DNA from: Pseudonocardia sp.
Lineage (GTDB): Bacteria > Actinomycetota > Actinomycetes > Mycobacteriales > Pseudonocardiaceae
Direction: 5' to 3'
Assembly (NCBI RefSeq): GCF_025465255.1
Contig: NZ_JAODNI010000147.1
Span: forward strand, 1 to 54,024
DNA length: 54,024 nt
The translations under genes and the position numbers were made by a program. The notes under the pieces were generated by a model. The model had not been told where the DNA came from. It worked only from the letters and a program-made list of their open reading frames with translations, and made no database searches. The stretch's first letter is position 1. The number at the start of each line of letters is the position of its first letter. Of the stretch, positions 37,481 to 45,276 are shown piece by piece.

Positions 37481-39441
37481 GGCACGACTCCATTCGGACG
37501 TCCGGTTGCCGACGACGCCGCGAGGGGCGGATGGCCTTCGTGCGGCCGCCCGTCCGCGCGGTGGTGCAGCTGGTACAGGTGGGCGTAGCGCTCGTTGTTG
37601 CCGAGTAGCTCGGAGTGGGTTCCGCTCTCCGTGACGCGGCCCTGGTCGATATAGAGGATCTGGTCCGCGTCGGTGACCGTGAGCAGGTTGTGCGAGATCA
37701 CGAGGGTGGTGCGGCCCGTCATGAGCCGCCTCAGCGGGGCGAGGATCCGTTCGCCGGTCCCGGCGTCCAGGCCCGCGGTGGGCTCGTCGAGGAGCAGGAT
37801 CGGGGCGTTGCGGATCATCGCGCGGGCGATGGCGATCCGCTGGCGCTGCCCACCGGACAGCAACCGCCCGCGCTGCCCGACCCGTGTGTCGTAGCCCTCG
37901 GGGAGCGCTTCGATGAACTCGGCCGCGTCGGCGGCGCGGGCTGCGTCGGCGAGTTCGTGGCGGCTCGCCTCGGGGCGGCCGGCGAGGATGTTGTCGGCGA
38001 TCGTGCCGTCGAGCAGCAGGGTCTCCTGCAGCACGATCGCGATGTTGTCGCGCAGCTGTCCGGGGTCGAGCTCACGCAGGTCGTGACCGTCCAGCGTGAT
38101 CCGGCCGCCGGTGGGGTCGTAGAAGCGCAGCAGGAGTTTCATCAGCGTGGTTTTGCCCGCGCCGCTGTCCCCCACGATGGCGGTCGTCTCGCCAGGCCGT
38201 GCGGTGAAGCCGACCTCCTGCAGGACGTCCACGGCCGTCCCGGGATAGCGGAAGCAGACCTCCTCGAGACCCAGGACGCCGGACACGCGGGCCCCGGACG
38301 GAGGCAGCGAGCGGTCCCGCCGGGGCAGCTGAACGGGGTGCGCCGGCGCTACCACATCCGGCTTCTCGTCGAGCAGTTCGATGATCCGCTCGGCGCCCGC
38401 CGCGGCGGCGAAGACCGTGTTGGAGAGCTGGCCGAGACTCCGCACCGGACCGTAGAGCTGGGAGAGGTACACGAGGAACACGAGCAGGCCGCCCAGGGTG
38501 ATCCGGTCGAGGGTCAGCTGCCAGACGCCCACCCCGATGATCGACATGACGCCGAAGACCTGGAACAGGTCGGTCAGCGGCGGGAACAGGCCGGCGATCC
38601 GGGTCGCGGCGAGCGCCGCGCGCACACTGCCGAGGCCCTGGTCGGAGAACCTCTCGATCTCGGCCTTCTCGCGACCGTAGGCCTGCACCAGAACCGCGTT
38701 GCCCAGGCTCTCCTCCGCCACCGAATTGATCGAGCCGCTGCGCCGGCGGACCTCACGGGACGCGTTCTTGATCTGCCGGCCGAAGACCCGTGCCAGCAGC
38801 CAGAAGAACGGCACGGCGACCAACGCCATCACGGCGAGCAGCCAGTTGAGATAGAACAGCAGCCCGGTGAACAAACCGATCTTGAGCAGTGCGGAGGCCA
38901 TCTGGGCCACGCCCGCGAGGACCAGGCTCTCGATGGCGGCGACGTCGCCGGTGAGGCGGCTGAGAATGTCTCCGAGGCGGTGCCGGTCGAAGAAGCTCAC
39001 CGAGAGCGTGTGCAGATGGGCGAAGACCCGGGTGCGCATCCGCTGCAGGAAGTTCTCCCCGATCCACGCGGCCAGGTAATGGTCGGCGAACCCGACGGTG
39101 CCACCCAGGATCGTCAGCCCGATGTAGGCCCCGGCCACCCACCAGAACGCGCGGAAGTTCTGCGGCGTGAGCACGTCGTCGACCAGGAGCTTGTACATCC
39201 AGATCTCCGCGGCCTCCAGCAGCGGGGACACCACGACGAAGACCAGGCTGACGTACAACCACTTCCGGAACGGCCGGACGTCGGGCCAGAACCGGCGGAA
39301 GATCTTCCGGACACTCACGGCCGGGGCGGCCTCGACCAGACCGTCGGCCACGGCCTCCGGGAAGAACAGCGCTCTGAACCGCCTCCACACCCGCGGCCAC
39401 CACCTTTCTCTCCGGGCGGAGGCAGTGGCCCCCTTCCGCAT
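37477..39441 (-). CDS. ABC exporter, fused membrane and ATPase domains
   Basis: A 654-residue half-transporter of the MsbA/MdlB type, probably a homodimeric exporter. There is a basic N-terminal cytosolic segment of ~45 residues, six helices within ~50-340, then the ATPase: Walker A GDSGAGKTT (~422), signature LSGGQRQR (~527), Walker B ILLLDEPTAGLD. No C39 peptidase domain. The C-terminal ~25 residues are His/Pro-rich. The longest frame starts at ATG 39441, but this codon sits in the loop of a strong hairpin; GTG 39390 behind AGAAAGG is a plausible true start (637 residues). Located between the Trp/Gly-rich peptide gene and the FAD monooxygenase, it could export the peptide or a product made from it. 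Confidence 0.88.
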   Translation of the reverse strand: MRKGATASARRERWWPRVWRRFRALFFPEAVADGLVEAAPAVSVRKIFRRFWPDVRPFRKWLYVSLVFVVVSPLLEAAEIWMYKLLVDDVLTPQNFRAFWWVAGAYIGLTILGGTVGFADHYLAAWIGENFLQRMRTRVFAHLHTLSVSFFDRHRLGDILSRLTGDVAAIESLVLAGVAQMASALLKIGLFTGLLFYLNWLLAVMALVAVPFFWLLARVFGRQIKNASREVRRRSGSINSVAEESLGNAVLVQAYGREKAEIERFSDQGLGSVRAALAATRIAGLFPPLTDLFQVFGVMSIIGVGVWQLTLDRITLGGLLVFLVYLSQLYGPVRSLGQLSNTVFAAAAGAERIIELLDEKPDVVAPAHPVQLPRRDRSLPPSGARVSGVLGLEEVCFRYPGTAVDVLQEVGFTARPGETTAIVGDSGAGKTTLMKLLLRFYDPTGGRITLDGHDLRELDPGQLRDNIAIVLQETLLLDGTIADNILAGRPEASRHELADAARAADAAEFIEALPEGYDTRVGQRGRLLSGGQRQRIAIARAMIRNAPILLLDEPTAGLDAGTGERILAPLRRLMTGRTTLVISHNLLTVTDADQILYIDQGRVTESGTHSELLGNNERYAHLYQLHHRADGRPHEGHPPLAASSATGRPNGVVP

Positions 39442-39460
39442 ACGGAAGCGGGGCCACTGC
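39422..39460 (-). terminator. 17-bp hairpin between peptide gene and ABC gene (attenuator or terminator)
   Basis: Arms 39422-39438 and 39443-39460 pair over 17 bp with one bulged base around the loop CATA. The upstream-most ATG of the ABC frame lies in this loop, and an AGGAG sequence (39464-39460) abuts the stem. In the direction of transcription it follows the peptide stop by ~45 nt. It would end most transcripts after the peptide gene, or hide the ABC start; there is no U-tract. Confidence 0.6.
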
Positions 39461-39472
39461 TCCTGTCATCGG

Positions 39473-39493
39473 GCCGGCCCGGTCAGGGCCGGC
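39473..39493 (-). terminator. 8-bp GC hairpin just after the peptide gene
   Basis: GCCGGCCC (39473-39480) and GGGCCGGC (39486-39493) with a 5-nt loop, 12 nt past the stop codon of the peptide gene. With the larger hairpin at 39422-39460 it forms a tandem stem pair separating the peptide from the downstream genes. Confidence 0.55.
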
Positions 39494-39504
39494 GACCGGT
39501 CGTG

Positions 39505-39663
39505 CTACCAGCCGCCCTTGCCGTGGCGGTCGTGGTCCTTGCCGCCCCAGCCGCCCCAGCCCCAGCCCCACTTGTGGTCGTCGTGGCCCCAGCCCCAGCC
39601 GCCCCAACCACCCCATTTGCGGTCCCGGTCCTTGTGGTCGCCCCAGCCACCCCAGTCGCTCAT
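39505..39663 (-). CDS. 52-residue Trp/Gly-rich peptide
   Basis: ATG 39663 is preceded by GAGGGG with 7-nt spacing; the frame ends at TAG 39505-39507. The product has only eight amino acid types: 18 Gly, 11 Trp, 8 Asp, 5 His, 5 Lys, 3 Arg, 1 Met, 1 Ser. Trp residues are at 4, 7, 17, 20, 23, 25, 32, 34, 36, 39 and 52. It is modular: Trp/Gly blocks (4-8, 17-26, 32-41, 50-52) alternate with charged His/Asp/Lys/Arg blocks (9-16, 27-31, 42-49). There is no signal peptide, Cys or Thr. It is followed by hairpins, an ABC exporter, an FAD hydroxylase and a glycosyltransferase remnant. It may be a ribosomal precursor peptide, a metal-binding peptide or a self-assembling low-complexity protein. Confidence 0.75.
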   Translation of the reverse strand: MSDWGGWGDHKDRDRKWGGWGGWGWGHDDHKWGWGWGGWGGKDHDRHGKGGW

Positions 39664-40050
39664 TGCTGATCCCCTCACCCTGTGTTGCATCAACAGGAAC
39701 GCGGTCGCAGTCCTGTGCGGCAGGCTCGGTCGAGCTTCCGGGCCGTCGCCCCGGCCTTGCCGGCGCACGCGCCTCGAGATCACGGTCCGGCGGCCCTCTC
39801 GGGACGTCGGATCCGCGCTGCCACCGGTAGACAGCCACCGGGCGGCCGACAACGTTTCACCGCGCACGCGGCACTACCCGGTTGCGCGCTCCGACCCCCG
39901 AAAGGTGCACGGACGCTGCATGGAGGATTCCCGCGATCGCGAGGGGCCCCACGCCAGACGAGCGACCTCATGGTGCCGACAGAAGGTAAACGCTTTCGAT
40001 GTCGGCTGCCGGGCTCCCTCGGCGTAGACGAGACGGGTCCGGACACACGA
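39664..40050. other. Gene-free region upstream of the peptide gene
   Basis: 387 bp between the start of the Trp/Gly-rich peptide gene and the csbD terminator. It should hold the promoter of the peptide operon. TGTTG-CAT-CAACA (39683-39695), 20 bp before the start codon, is a small palindrome. AAAGGTGCAC and GTAAACGC stretches are the least GC-rich parts. No convincing coding frame or clear -10/-35 pair. Confidence 0.45.
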
Positions 40051-40082
40051 GCGGGCCGGACCCCCGTGAGGGTCCGGCCCGC
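40051..40082 (-). terminator. 13-bp hairpin terminator of csbD-like gene
   Basis: Perfect arms 40051-40063 and 40070-40082 with a 6-nt loop CCGTGA, 11 nt past the stop of the csbD-like gene. Confidence 0.85.
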
Positions 40083-40093
40083 GGGTGGGACGG

Positions 40094-40279
40094 CTACTTC
40101 TCGAAGACGTTCTTGGCCGCGTCCTTGACCTTCTCGCCGGCCTGCTTGACGTTGCCGGAGGCCTGGTCGGCCTTGCCCTCGGCCTCGAGGCCCTCGTCGT
40201 CGGTGGCCTTGCCCACGCCTTCCTTGGTCTTGCCCTTCAGCTCCTCGGTCTTGTTGTCGATCTTGTCGTCGAGTCCCAT
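40094..40279 (-). CDS. CsbD-family stress protein
   Basis: A 61-residue highly charged protein: MGLDDKIDNKTEELKGKTKE, GKATDDEGLEAEGKADQASG, then VKQAGEKVKDAAKN. This is the CsbD-like pattern of Gly-Lys and Glu-Ala repeats with no hydrophobic core. Members are among the most abundant general-stress proteins (sigma-B-type control in other Gram-positives), with unknown mechanism. ATG 40279 follows GGGAGT. Single gene with its own terminator. Confidence 0.92.
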   Translation of the reverse strand: MGLDDKIDNKTEELKGKTKEGVGKATDDEGLEAEGKADQASGNVKQAGEKVKDAAKNVFEK

Positions 40280-40942
40280 GCGGTCACTCCCTGAAGACGT
40301 AATGGCCACCTGGGACGCGCAAGACGCGTCCTCGGCCGCCGGGGTCATGGAGGTTCCCGTGGGAGGCCATCGACAAACGCGCCGCGATGGCCGGCACTCG
40401 TCGGCTCGGTCCGGAGCTTCCGCCTGCACCCGTGCAGCCCGCCGACAACCCGTGCGGTCCCGCCCCGGGTGCCGTTGCGCGCCTATGCCGCCAGCCACCG
40501 GATCGTGCGCCCCGCGGAGCGATCCGGTGGCTGTACTCGGCGGGCCGGACTTCACGAGGGAGGACGGTGCGCCGCAACGTATGCGGGGGCTGACCTGGGA
40601 CGTCACCGATCGCTGGCAGAGCCCGCCTGCCGGTCAGTACGCCGCGACGCGGTGGGCGGCGCGGAACCCGATTCCGATGTAACCCGATCGGGTAGTTCCG
40701 GTCAAGGTCGACCGATCGCAGTTGCGGGTCTGATTGGCGAGTAGCGCCGCATATGAGGCGGCCGGTGGTGGCTACCTGCGCTTTCTCGCCCGCCAGGCCC
40801 GTCGCCGCCTCTCGAGTACGACATTCCTCTCCGACACGCCGACGTATCTGTCGAACGATCACGCCGTTGAGCAGGGCACACAGTCTTTCGGCAGGGCCCG
40901 CTCCCCCCTTCGCGGTCCGCCGGCAGGTCGGAGAGGACAACG
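40280..40942. other. 663-bp gene-free region between csbD-like and molybdenum hydroxylase genes
   Basis: No frame with protein-like composition on either strand (long frames are Arg/Pro/Gly-rich). It holds a 14-bp inverted repeat at 40492-40533 and AT-richer patches at 40728-40760 (GATTGGCGAGTAG, CATATGAGG) and around 40850 (GTCGAACGATCACG). It must contain the stress promoter of the csbD-like gene and the promoter of the downstream oxidoreductase operon. Confidence 0.5.
40492..40533. repeat. 14-bp perfect inverted repeat with 14-nt spacer
   Basis: CAGCCACCGGATCG (40492-40505) and CGATCCGGTGGCTG (40520-40533) are exact reverse complements around TGCGCCCCGCGGAG. It is far from any stop codon (213 bp upstream of the csbD-like start, 410 bp upstream of the next gene). 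This makes it a candidate operator or the terminator of an unannotated small RNA rather than a gene terminator. Confidence 0.7.
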
Positions 40943-43300
40943 ATGCCCGCTCATCGCGCGCCCACCACGCAGCGGAGCCCGGACGAGAAGGCCGGTCTGG
41001 GACGCCACGTCGCCAGCCGGCGGCGCTTCCTCGGCTACCTCATCGCCGCACCCACGCTCGTCGTGGCCGCCGAGCTCACGAGGGAGTCGCTCTGGGGCCC
41101 GTCGGAGGCGTCCGCCGCCTCGATCCCGTCGGGTCCTCAGACGCCGGAGCTCTACGACCTCCTCGACGCGCTCCGCGACGCGGCGCGGCCGACGGCGAAC
41201 CTGATCCGGATCGAGGTGAACCGCGACGGCACCGTGTCCTTCGCGCTGCCCCGGTCGGACAACGGGCAGGGGATCATCACCTCGACCCAGATGATCATCG
41301 CTGAGGAGATGGGCCTCGAGGTCGACCAGGTGAAGGTCACCCTGGCCGACGCGCGTCCCGAGCTGCTGTTCAACCAGCTCACAGGCGGCTCGAGCACCAC
41401 GTTCACCACCTACACGCCGATCCGGGTCGCGGCCGCGCTCGCCCACGGGCAGCTGCTGAAGGCGGCGGCCGCGGAGCTTGGGCAGGACGTGGCCGTGCTG
41501 ACCAGCCGCAGTGGCGTGATCACGGGGGCGAGCGGCCGGTCGCTGCCGTTCAGCGCGCTGACGGAGAAGGCCGCCAACCAGGTGACCGAGCAGGTCGAGG
41601 TCACGCTGAAGCCGAAGGAAGACTTCCGGATCATCGGGAAGTCGCAGAACAAGACCGACGCCCGCGCCATCGTCACGGGCAAGAAGACCTTCGCCACGGA
41701 CCTGCAGATCCCGGACGCGCTCCCGACGGTGATCTGCCGGGCGCCCGACCTCAACGGGTACCCCGAGGACGTCGACAACATCGACGAGGTCCGCTCCATG
41801 CCGGGCGTCACCGACGTCGAGATGGTCGGCACCGGCGTGGCGGTGCGGGCGAAGACGTTCGGGCAGGCCATCGACGGCGTCAACGCCCTGCGGGTGCAGT
41901 GGGCGGCGGGCACCGTGGCGGGCGAGAACGACGAGTCGGTGCTCGCGCAGGTCAAGAAGGCCGAGCTCCCGCTGGCCGTGCCGGCCGCGGGCGGCGCGAC
42001 GGTCGAGGGCGCCTTCACGTTCTACTTCCGGAGCAACAGCTCGCTGGAGACGAACTGCGCCATCGCCGACGTCCGCTCGGACCGGGCCGAGGTCTGGGGC
42101 CCGATGAAGAACCCGATCGCGGCCCAGGCCGAGATCGCGAAGAAGGTCGGGCTGCCCTCGAGCGCGGTGACCGTGCACGTCACCGAGGGCGGCGGTTCGT
42201 TCGGGCGCAAGCTGTTCTTCGACGCCGCGCTGGAGTCGGCCGAGGTGTCGAAGAAGATGGGCAAGCCCGTCAAGCTGATGTGGACCCGCGCCGACGACTC
42301 CCGCCAGGGTCGTGTCCACCCGCTGGCCACCACGCGGATCCGCGCGTCGGTCGCCGCCGACTCGGTCCTCAGCTTCGAGCTGCGCCACACCAGCGTCGCG
42401 ACCGAGGTCAACCCGGGCCTCGGCGAGCCGATCTCGGCCGCGGCGTTCAAGACGCCCGTGATCGGCAACCTCAGCCTCTCGGAGAGCATCTTCGAGCTGA
42501 CGCAGGTGACGCCCTACAACTTCGGTGTGTCGACGCGGTTGCTCAACGAGGTCGACATGGGGTTCAACACCTCCAGCATGCGCAACATCTACTCGCCCGA
42601 CGTGGCGACCGCGCGGGAGCTGATGGTCGACCAGATCGCGGCGAAGATGGGCAAGGACCCGTACGAGTTCCGCATGGAGTTCTTCAAGAACGACCGCATG
42701 CGGGCCGTGCTGGAGAAGGTGGCCGAGGAGGGCGACTGGGGCCGCTCGATGAAGAAGGGCACCGCCCAGGGGCTCGGCTTCCACACCGAGTACAAGGGCG
42801 TCGCCGCCTGCCTGGTCGAGATCGACTGCCGGCCGGAGACGGTGAACCGGAGGATCCGCCAGGGCGTCACCGGTCCGCGCGTGACCAAGGTGACCTACGC
42901 CGTCGACGTCGGCCTGGTGATCAACCCGCGCGGGATCGAGGCCCAGATGATGGGCGGGATCAACGACGCGCTGGCGATGACCCTGACCTCCAGCCTGCAC
43001 CTGGACGACGGGCACTTCGTCGAGGCCAGCTGGGACAACTACTTCTACACCCGGCAGTGGAACACCCCGCCGGAGATGAACATCATCGTCATGGACTCGA
43101 CGGCAGACGAGCCGGGCGGCGTCGGCGAGTTCGGCGTGGCGGCCACCTGCGGCGCGATCGCCTGTGCCTACGCGCGGGCTACCGGGAAGCTCCCGGAGTA
43201 CTTCCCGATCAACCACAAGGACCCGCTCCCGTTCGAGCCGTACCCGACCGTGCCGCCGATCCCGCCGTCGCCCACCAACGGCCTCGAGACCACGTACTGA
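40943..43300 (+). CDS. Molybdenum hydroxylase large subunit, isoquinoline 1-oxidoreductase (IorB) type
   Basis: A 785-residue molybdopterin-binding subunit with a Tat signal (SRRRFLGYLIAAPTLVVAAE, residues 25-44), so it acts outside the cytoplasm. Moco-binding segments SDNGQGIITSTQMIIAEEMG (near 105) and GGGSFGRKL (near 415) are visible, and the catalytic Glu is at ~729 in GGVGEFGVAATCGA. The arrangement matches IorB-like aldehyde or N-heterocycle hydroxylases that use one large subunit plus a 2Fe-2S subunit, with no FAD subunit here. Electrons would go to a cytochrome or quinone. The small subunit gene follows after 10 bp. Confidence 0.9.
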   Translation: MPAHRAPTTQRSPDEKAGLGRHVASRRRFLGYLIAAPTLVVAAELTRESLWGPSEASAASIPSGPQTPELYDLLDALRDAARPTANLIRIEVNRDGTVSFALPRSDNGQGIITSTQMIIAEEMGLEVDQVKVTLADARPELLFNQLTGGSSTTFTTYTPIRVAAALAHGQLLKAAAAELGQDVAVLTSRSGVITGASGRSLPFSALTEKAANQVTEQVEVTLKPKEDFRIIGKSQNKTDARAIVTGKKTFATDLQIPDALPTVICRAPDLNGYPEDVDNIDEVRSMPGVTDVEMVGTGVAVRAKTFGQAIDGVNALRVQWAAGTVAGENDESVLAQVKKAELPLAVPAAGGATVEGAFTFYFRSNSSLETNCAIADVRSDRAEVWGPMKNPIAAQAEIAKKVGLPSSAVTVHVTEGGGSFGRKLFFDAALESAEVSKKMGKPVKLMWTRADDSRQGRVHPLATTRIRASVAADSVLSFELRHTSVATEVNPGLGEPISAAAFKTPVIGNLSLSESIFELTQVTPYNFGVSTRLLNEVDMGFNTSSMRNIYSPDVATARELMVDQIAAKMGKDPYEFRMEFFKNDRMRAVLEKVAEEGDWGRSMKKGTAQGLGFHTEYKGVAACLVEIDCRPETVNRRIRQGVTGPRVTKVTYAVDVGLVINPRGIEAQMMGGINDALAMTLTSSLHLDDGHFVEASWDNYFYTRQWNTPPEMNIIVMDSTADEPGGVGEFGVAATCGAIACAYARATGKLPEYFPINHKDPLPFEPYPTVPPIPPSPTNGLETTY

Positions 43301-43310
43301 GGAGCGCGAC

Positions 43311-43781
43311 ATGCCCACGCAGACCTTCAAGCTCAACGGCAAGTCCGTCACCGTCGACACCGACGACGACGTCCGTCTCCTCTGGGTGATCCGGGACCTG
43401 CTCGGCGTCACCGGTCCGAAGTACGGCTGCGGGATCAACGTCTGCAAGGCCTGCACCAGCCACATCAACGGCAAGGCGTTCAACCCGTGCTCCGTGCGGG
43501 TCTGCGACGTCAAGCCCGACGACGAGGTCACGACGATCGAGGGGCTCGCCGACGGCGACGAGCTGCACCCGATGCAGCAGGCCTGGATCGACCGGGACGT
43601 GGCGCAGTGCGGGTACTGCCAGCCCGGCCAGATCATGGCCGCCGTGGCCAAGGTCAAGCAGTGCCAGGCCGAGGGCCGCGACCTGGACGAGGACGCGATC
43701 GAGGAGATCCGCAACATCTGCCGGTGCGGGACCTACAACCGCATCCGTGAGGCGATCAAAGCCGGCGCCGAGAACATGTGA
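43311..43781 (+). CDS. 2Fe-2S subunit of molybdenum hydroxylase (IorA type)
   Basis: A 156-residue subunit with two 2Fe-2S clusters: the plant-ferredoxin-type motif KYGCGINVCKACTSHINGK plus the Cys at NPCSV, and the C-terminal motif CGYCQPGQ with CRCGTYNR. Length and order match IorA/CoxS-like small subunits. It lacks its own signal and probably travels with the Tat-exported large subunit. It transfers electrons from the Mo site to an external acceptor. Confidence 0.93.
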   Translation: MPTQTFKLNGKSVTVDTDDDVRLLWVIRDLLGVTGPKYGCGINVCKACTSHINGKAFNPCSVRVCDVKPDDEVTTIEGLADGDELHPMQQAWIDRDVAQCGYCQPGQIMAAVAKVKQCQAEGRDLDEDAIEEIRNICRCGTYNRIREAIKAGAENM

Positions 43782-43839
43782 CGCGGGGTCCGGTCGGATC
43801 CCGGACCCGACACTGTCGAACGACTCGAAGGATGTACTG

Positions 43840-44130
43840 ATGAACGCACGCACGCGTCGCTCGCTGATCGCGGTCGCCGTCGGGGTCGCGGTCCTGCCGC
43901 TCGTCGGCGTCGGAGCCGCCTACGCGGCCCAGGACACCCAGAGCCCGTTGCAGGGGGTGGACGCCGGGCAGGCCACGGCCGAGACGGCGGTCCGGTCCTT
44001 CGTCGACGGCGTCAACGGGGACAACCGTCCCGACGGCGCCAACGGCCTGGAGAGCGAGTTCATGCAGCTCGACCCCCGCTTCGTCGAAGGCCCGGCCGGT
44101 GGTCTGGTCAAGAACGGACCCCTCGAGTAG
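43840..44130 (+). CDS. Small secreted protein in molybdenum hydroxylase operon
   Basis: A 96-residue protein starting at ATG 43840 with CGAAGGA upstream, 58 bp after the 2Fe-2S subunit. Sec signal NARTRRSLIAVAVGVAVLPL ends at AYA-AQ (~residue 29-31). The mature ~65 residues are acidic and contain an EFMQLDPRFVEGPAGG stretch; no Cys, no heme motif. I do not recognise a family. The Tat-exported enzyme and this secreted protein would meet outside the membrane, so a partner or accessory role is possible but unproven. Confidence 0.65.
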   Translation: MNARTRRSLIAVAVGVAVLPLVGVGAAYAAQDTQSPLQGVDAGQATAETAVRSFVDGVNGDNRPDGANGLESEFMQLDPRFVEGPAGGLVKNGPLE

Positions 44131-44192
44131 CCGACCGGATCGGCTGTTCTCCGGCGGCCTGCTGTCGGCGAGTGGTTGCAGCGGCGCCCCTC

Positions 44193-44410
44193 CTCTGACA
44201 CCGTGTGTACGGCAGGGTCGGGAAGGGCGCCGCGCTGGCGCGCCGCCGCGACCGATCCGCTCTCCCGCGCCGACTGGGGCGAGATCGAGTGGGCCCGCCC
44301 CGCCGCGGGCCACGCCGTCGCGCCGTCGTGGTGGGGCCAGGACGTCCCGCCGATCGGCAGCATGTGGGAGATGGCCTTCGGCGTCCGGCATCCCCGGCGG
44401 GCGCGCGGGT
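44193..44410 (+). pseudogene. Coding remnant of unknown family
   Basis: The frame shows strong G/C third-position bias over ~44240-44390 and reads like protein (DPLSRADWGEIEWARP, SWWGQDVPPIGSMWEMAFG). It runs without sensible continuation into Arg/Gly-rich sequence past ~44395. No start with RBS is visible. Unrecognised; one of three remnants in this 1-kb patch. Confidence 0.35.
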
Positions 44411-44440
44411 GTAGCCGACGGCGCCGGCTCCACCGGAGGC

Positions 44441-44720
44441 TCAGTGGCCGGCGGTCCGGTTGGGTGCGACGACCTGCGCGCCGTAGCTGCGCAGGGCGTC
44501 GAGTGCGGCCTCGCCACCGTCCGGCGGGATGTGCACGAACACCGAGGTCACCCCGGCCTTCGCATACCGGTCGAGCTCGTCGAGGTGCGCGCCGGGATCG
44601 GGCATCCCGCCCGCCTCGGCCGGCGCGGGCCCCTCGAGCTGCACCTCGAGCCCCGCGGGGTCGCGGCCGGCCTCGGCGAACCGTGCACGAAGCTCCGCGA
44701 CGACGTTCTGGACGAGATCG
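44441..44720 (-). pseudogene. C-terminal remnant of an LLM-class oxidoreductase
   Basis: The last ~88 residues before TGA 44441-44443 read LRARFAEAGRDPAGLEVQ ... LDELDRYAKAGVTSVFVHIP, the pattern of the C-terminal helix-strand-helix of F420/LLM oxidoreductases. Upstream in the same frame the sequence turns into shadow composition and the ~200 N-terminal residues are absent. A truncated gene. Confidence 0.55.
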
Positions 44721-44894
44721 CCGTCCGGGTGCGCCGGGATCCCCGGCGCGTGCTGCCACTCGTCCTGTTGCCGGTCCTGGGTATCGGCGGCGGCGGGTTC
44801 GGCGACGATCGCGGAGCGGTGATCCGCGGTCTGCTCGACGTCGCGGACGACGTGGTGCCAACGCGGGCCAAAGCTCCTGGCGGACGAAGTCGCG

Positions 44895-45231
44895 CCGGGC
44901 CAGCACGATGCTCTCCGGGTGGCTGACGTCCCCGGCCGAGGCCGCCGGGGCGCGGCAGCGGCTGTGGACGGGCGAGCTCGACTGGGTCCGGATACCGGGT
45001 ACGTGCCTGGCCGAGCGCGCCCCGGTTCCTCGACGTCTTCCTCGACGCCCTCGCCGGTGCGAGCACCGATGCCTCCTGGGTCCTTGACGGCCGGTTCGAG
45101 GCGCTGTTGGTGGACGGGGAGGTCGCGACGGCGCGGGACGCCCGCGCGCTCTGGCCCGGGATGCCGGCCCGGGAGCCGTGGCGGGCACTCCGCGCCGAAC
45201 TGGCCCGCCACGGGGCACCGACAGCTAGGGA
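44895..45231 (+). pseudogene. Frameshifted coding remnant of unknown family
   Basis: Two adjacent frames with strong coding bias join at ~45019-45023 (a C-run): first TMLSGWLTSPAEAAGARQRL and LWTGELDWVRIPG, then RFLDVFLDALAGASTDASWV and GRFEALLVDGEVATARDARA. Joining needs a 1-nt shift. No start codon with RBS upstream, so the gene is also 5'-truncated. Family not recognised. Confidence 0.45.
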
Positions 45232-45276
45232 GTGTCTGAGGGACGCGGGACGGCGTGCGTTGCTACGGTCGGCCTC

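Noticed and set aside
39530..39660. Pro/Gln-rich + strand frame (PQPPQPQPHLW) over the peptide gene
   Set aside because: It begins deep inside the ABC gene and has no RBS; the - strand frame has start, RBS, stop and operon context.
37615..39669. + strand frame of 684 codons ending in Ala/Pro/Val repeats
   Set aside because: It is the antisense of the ABC gene and of the Trp/Gly codons; the Ala/Pro/Val repeat is just TGG/GGC read backwards.
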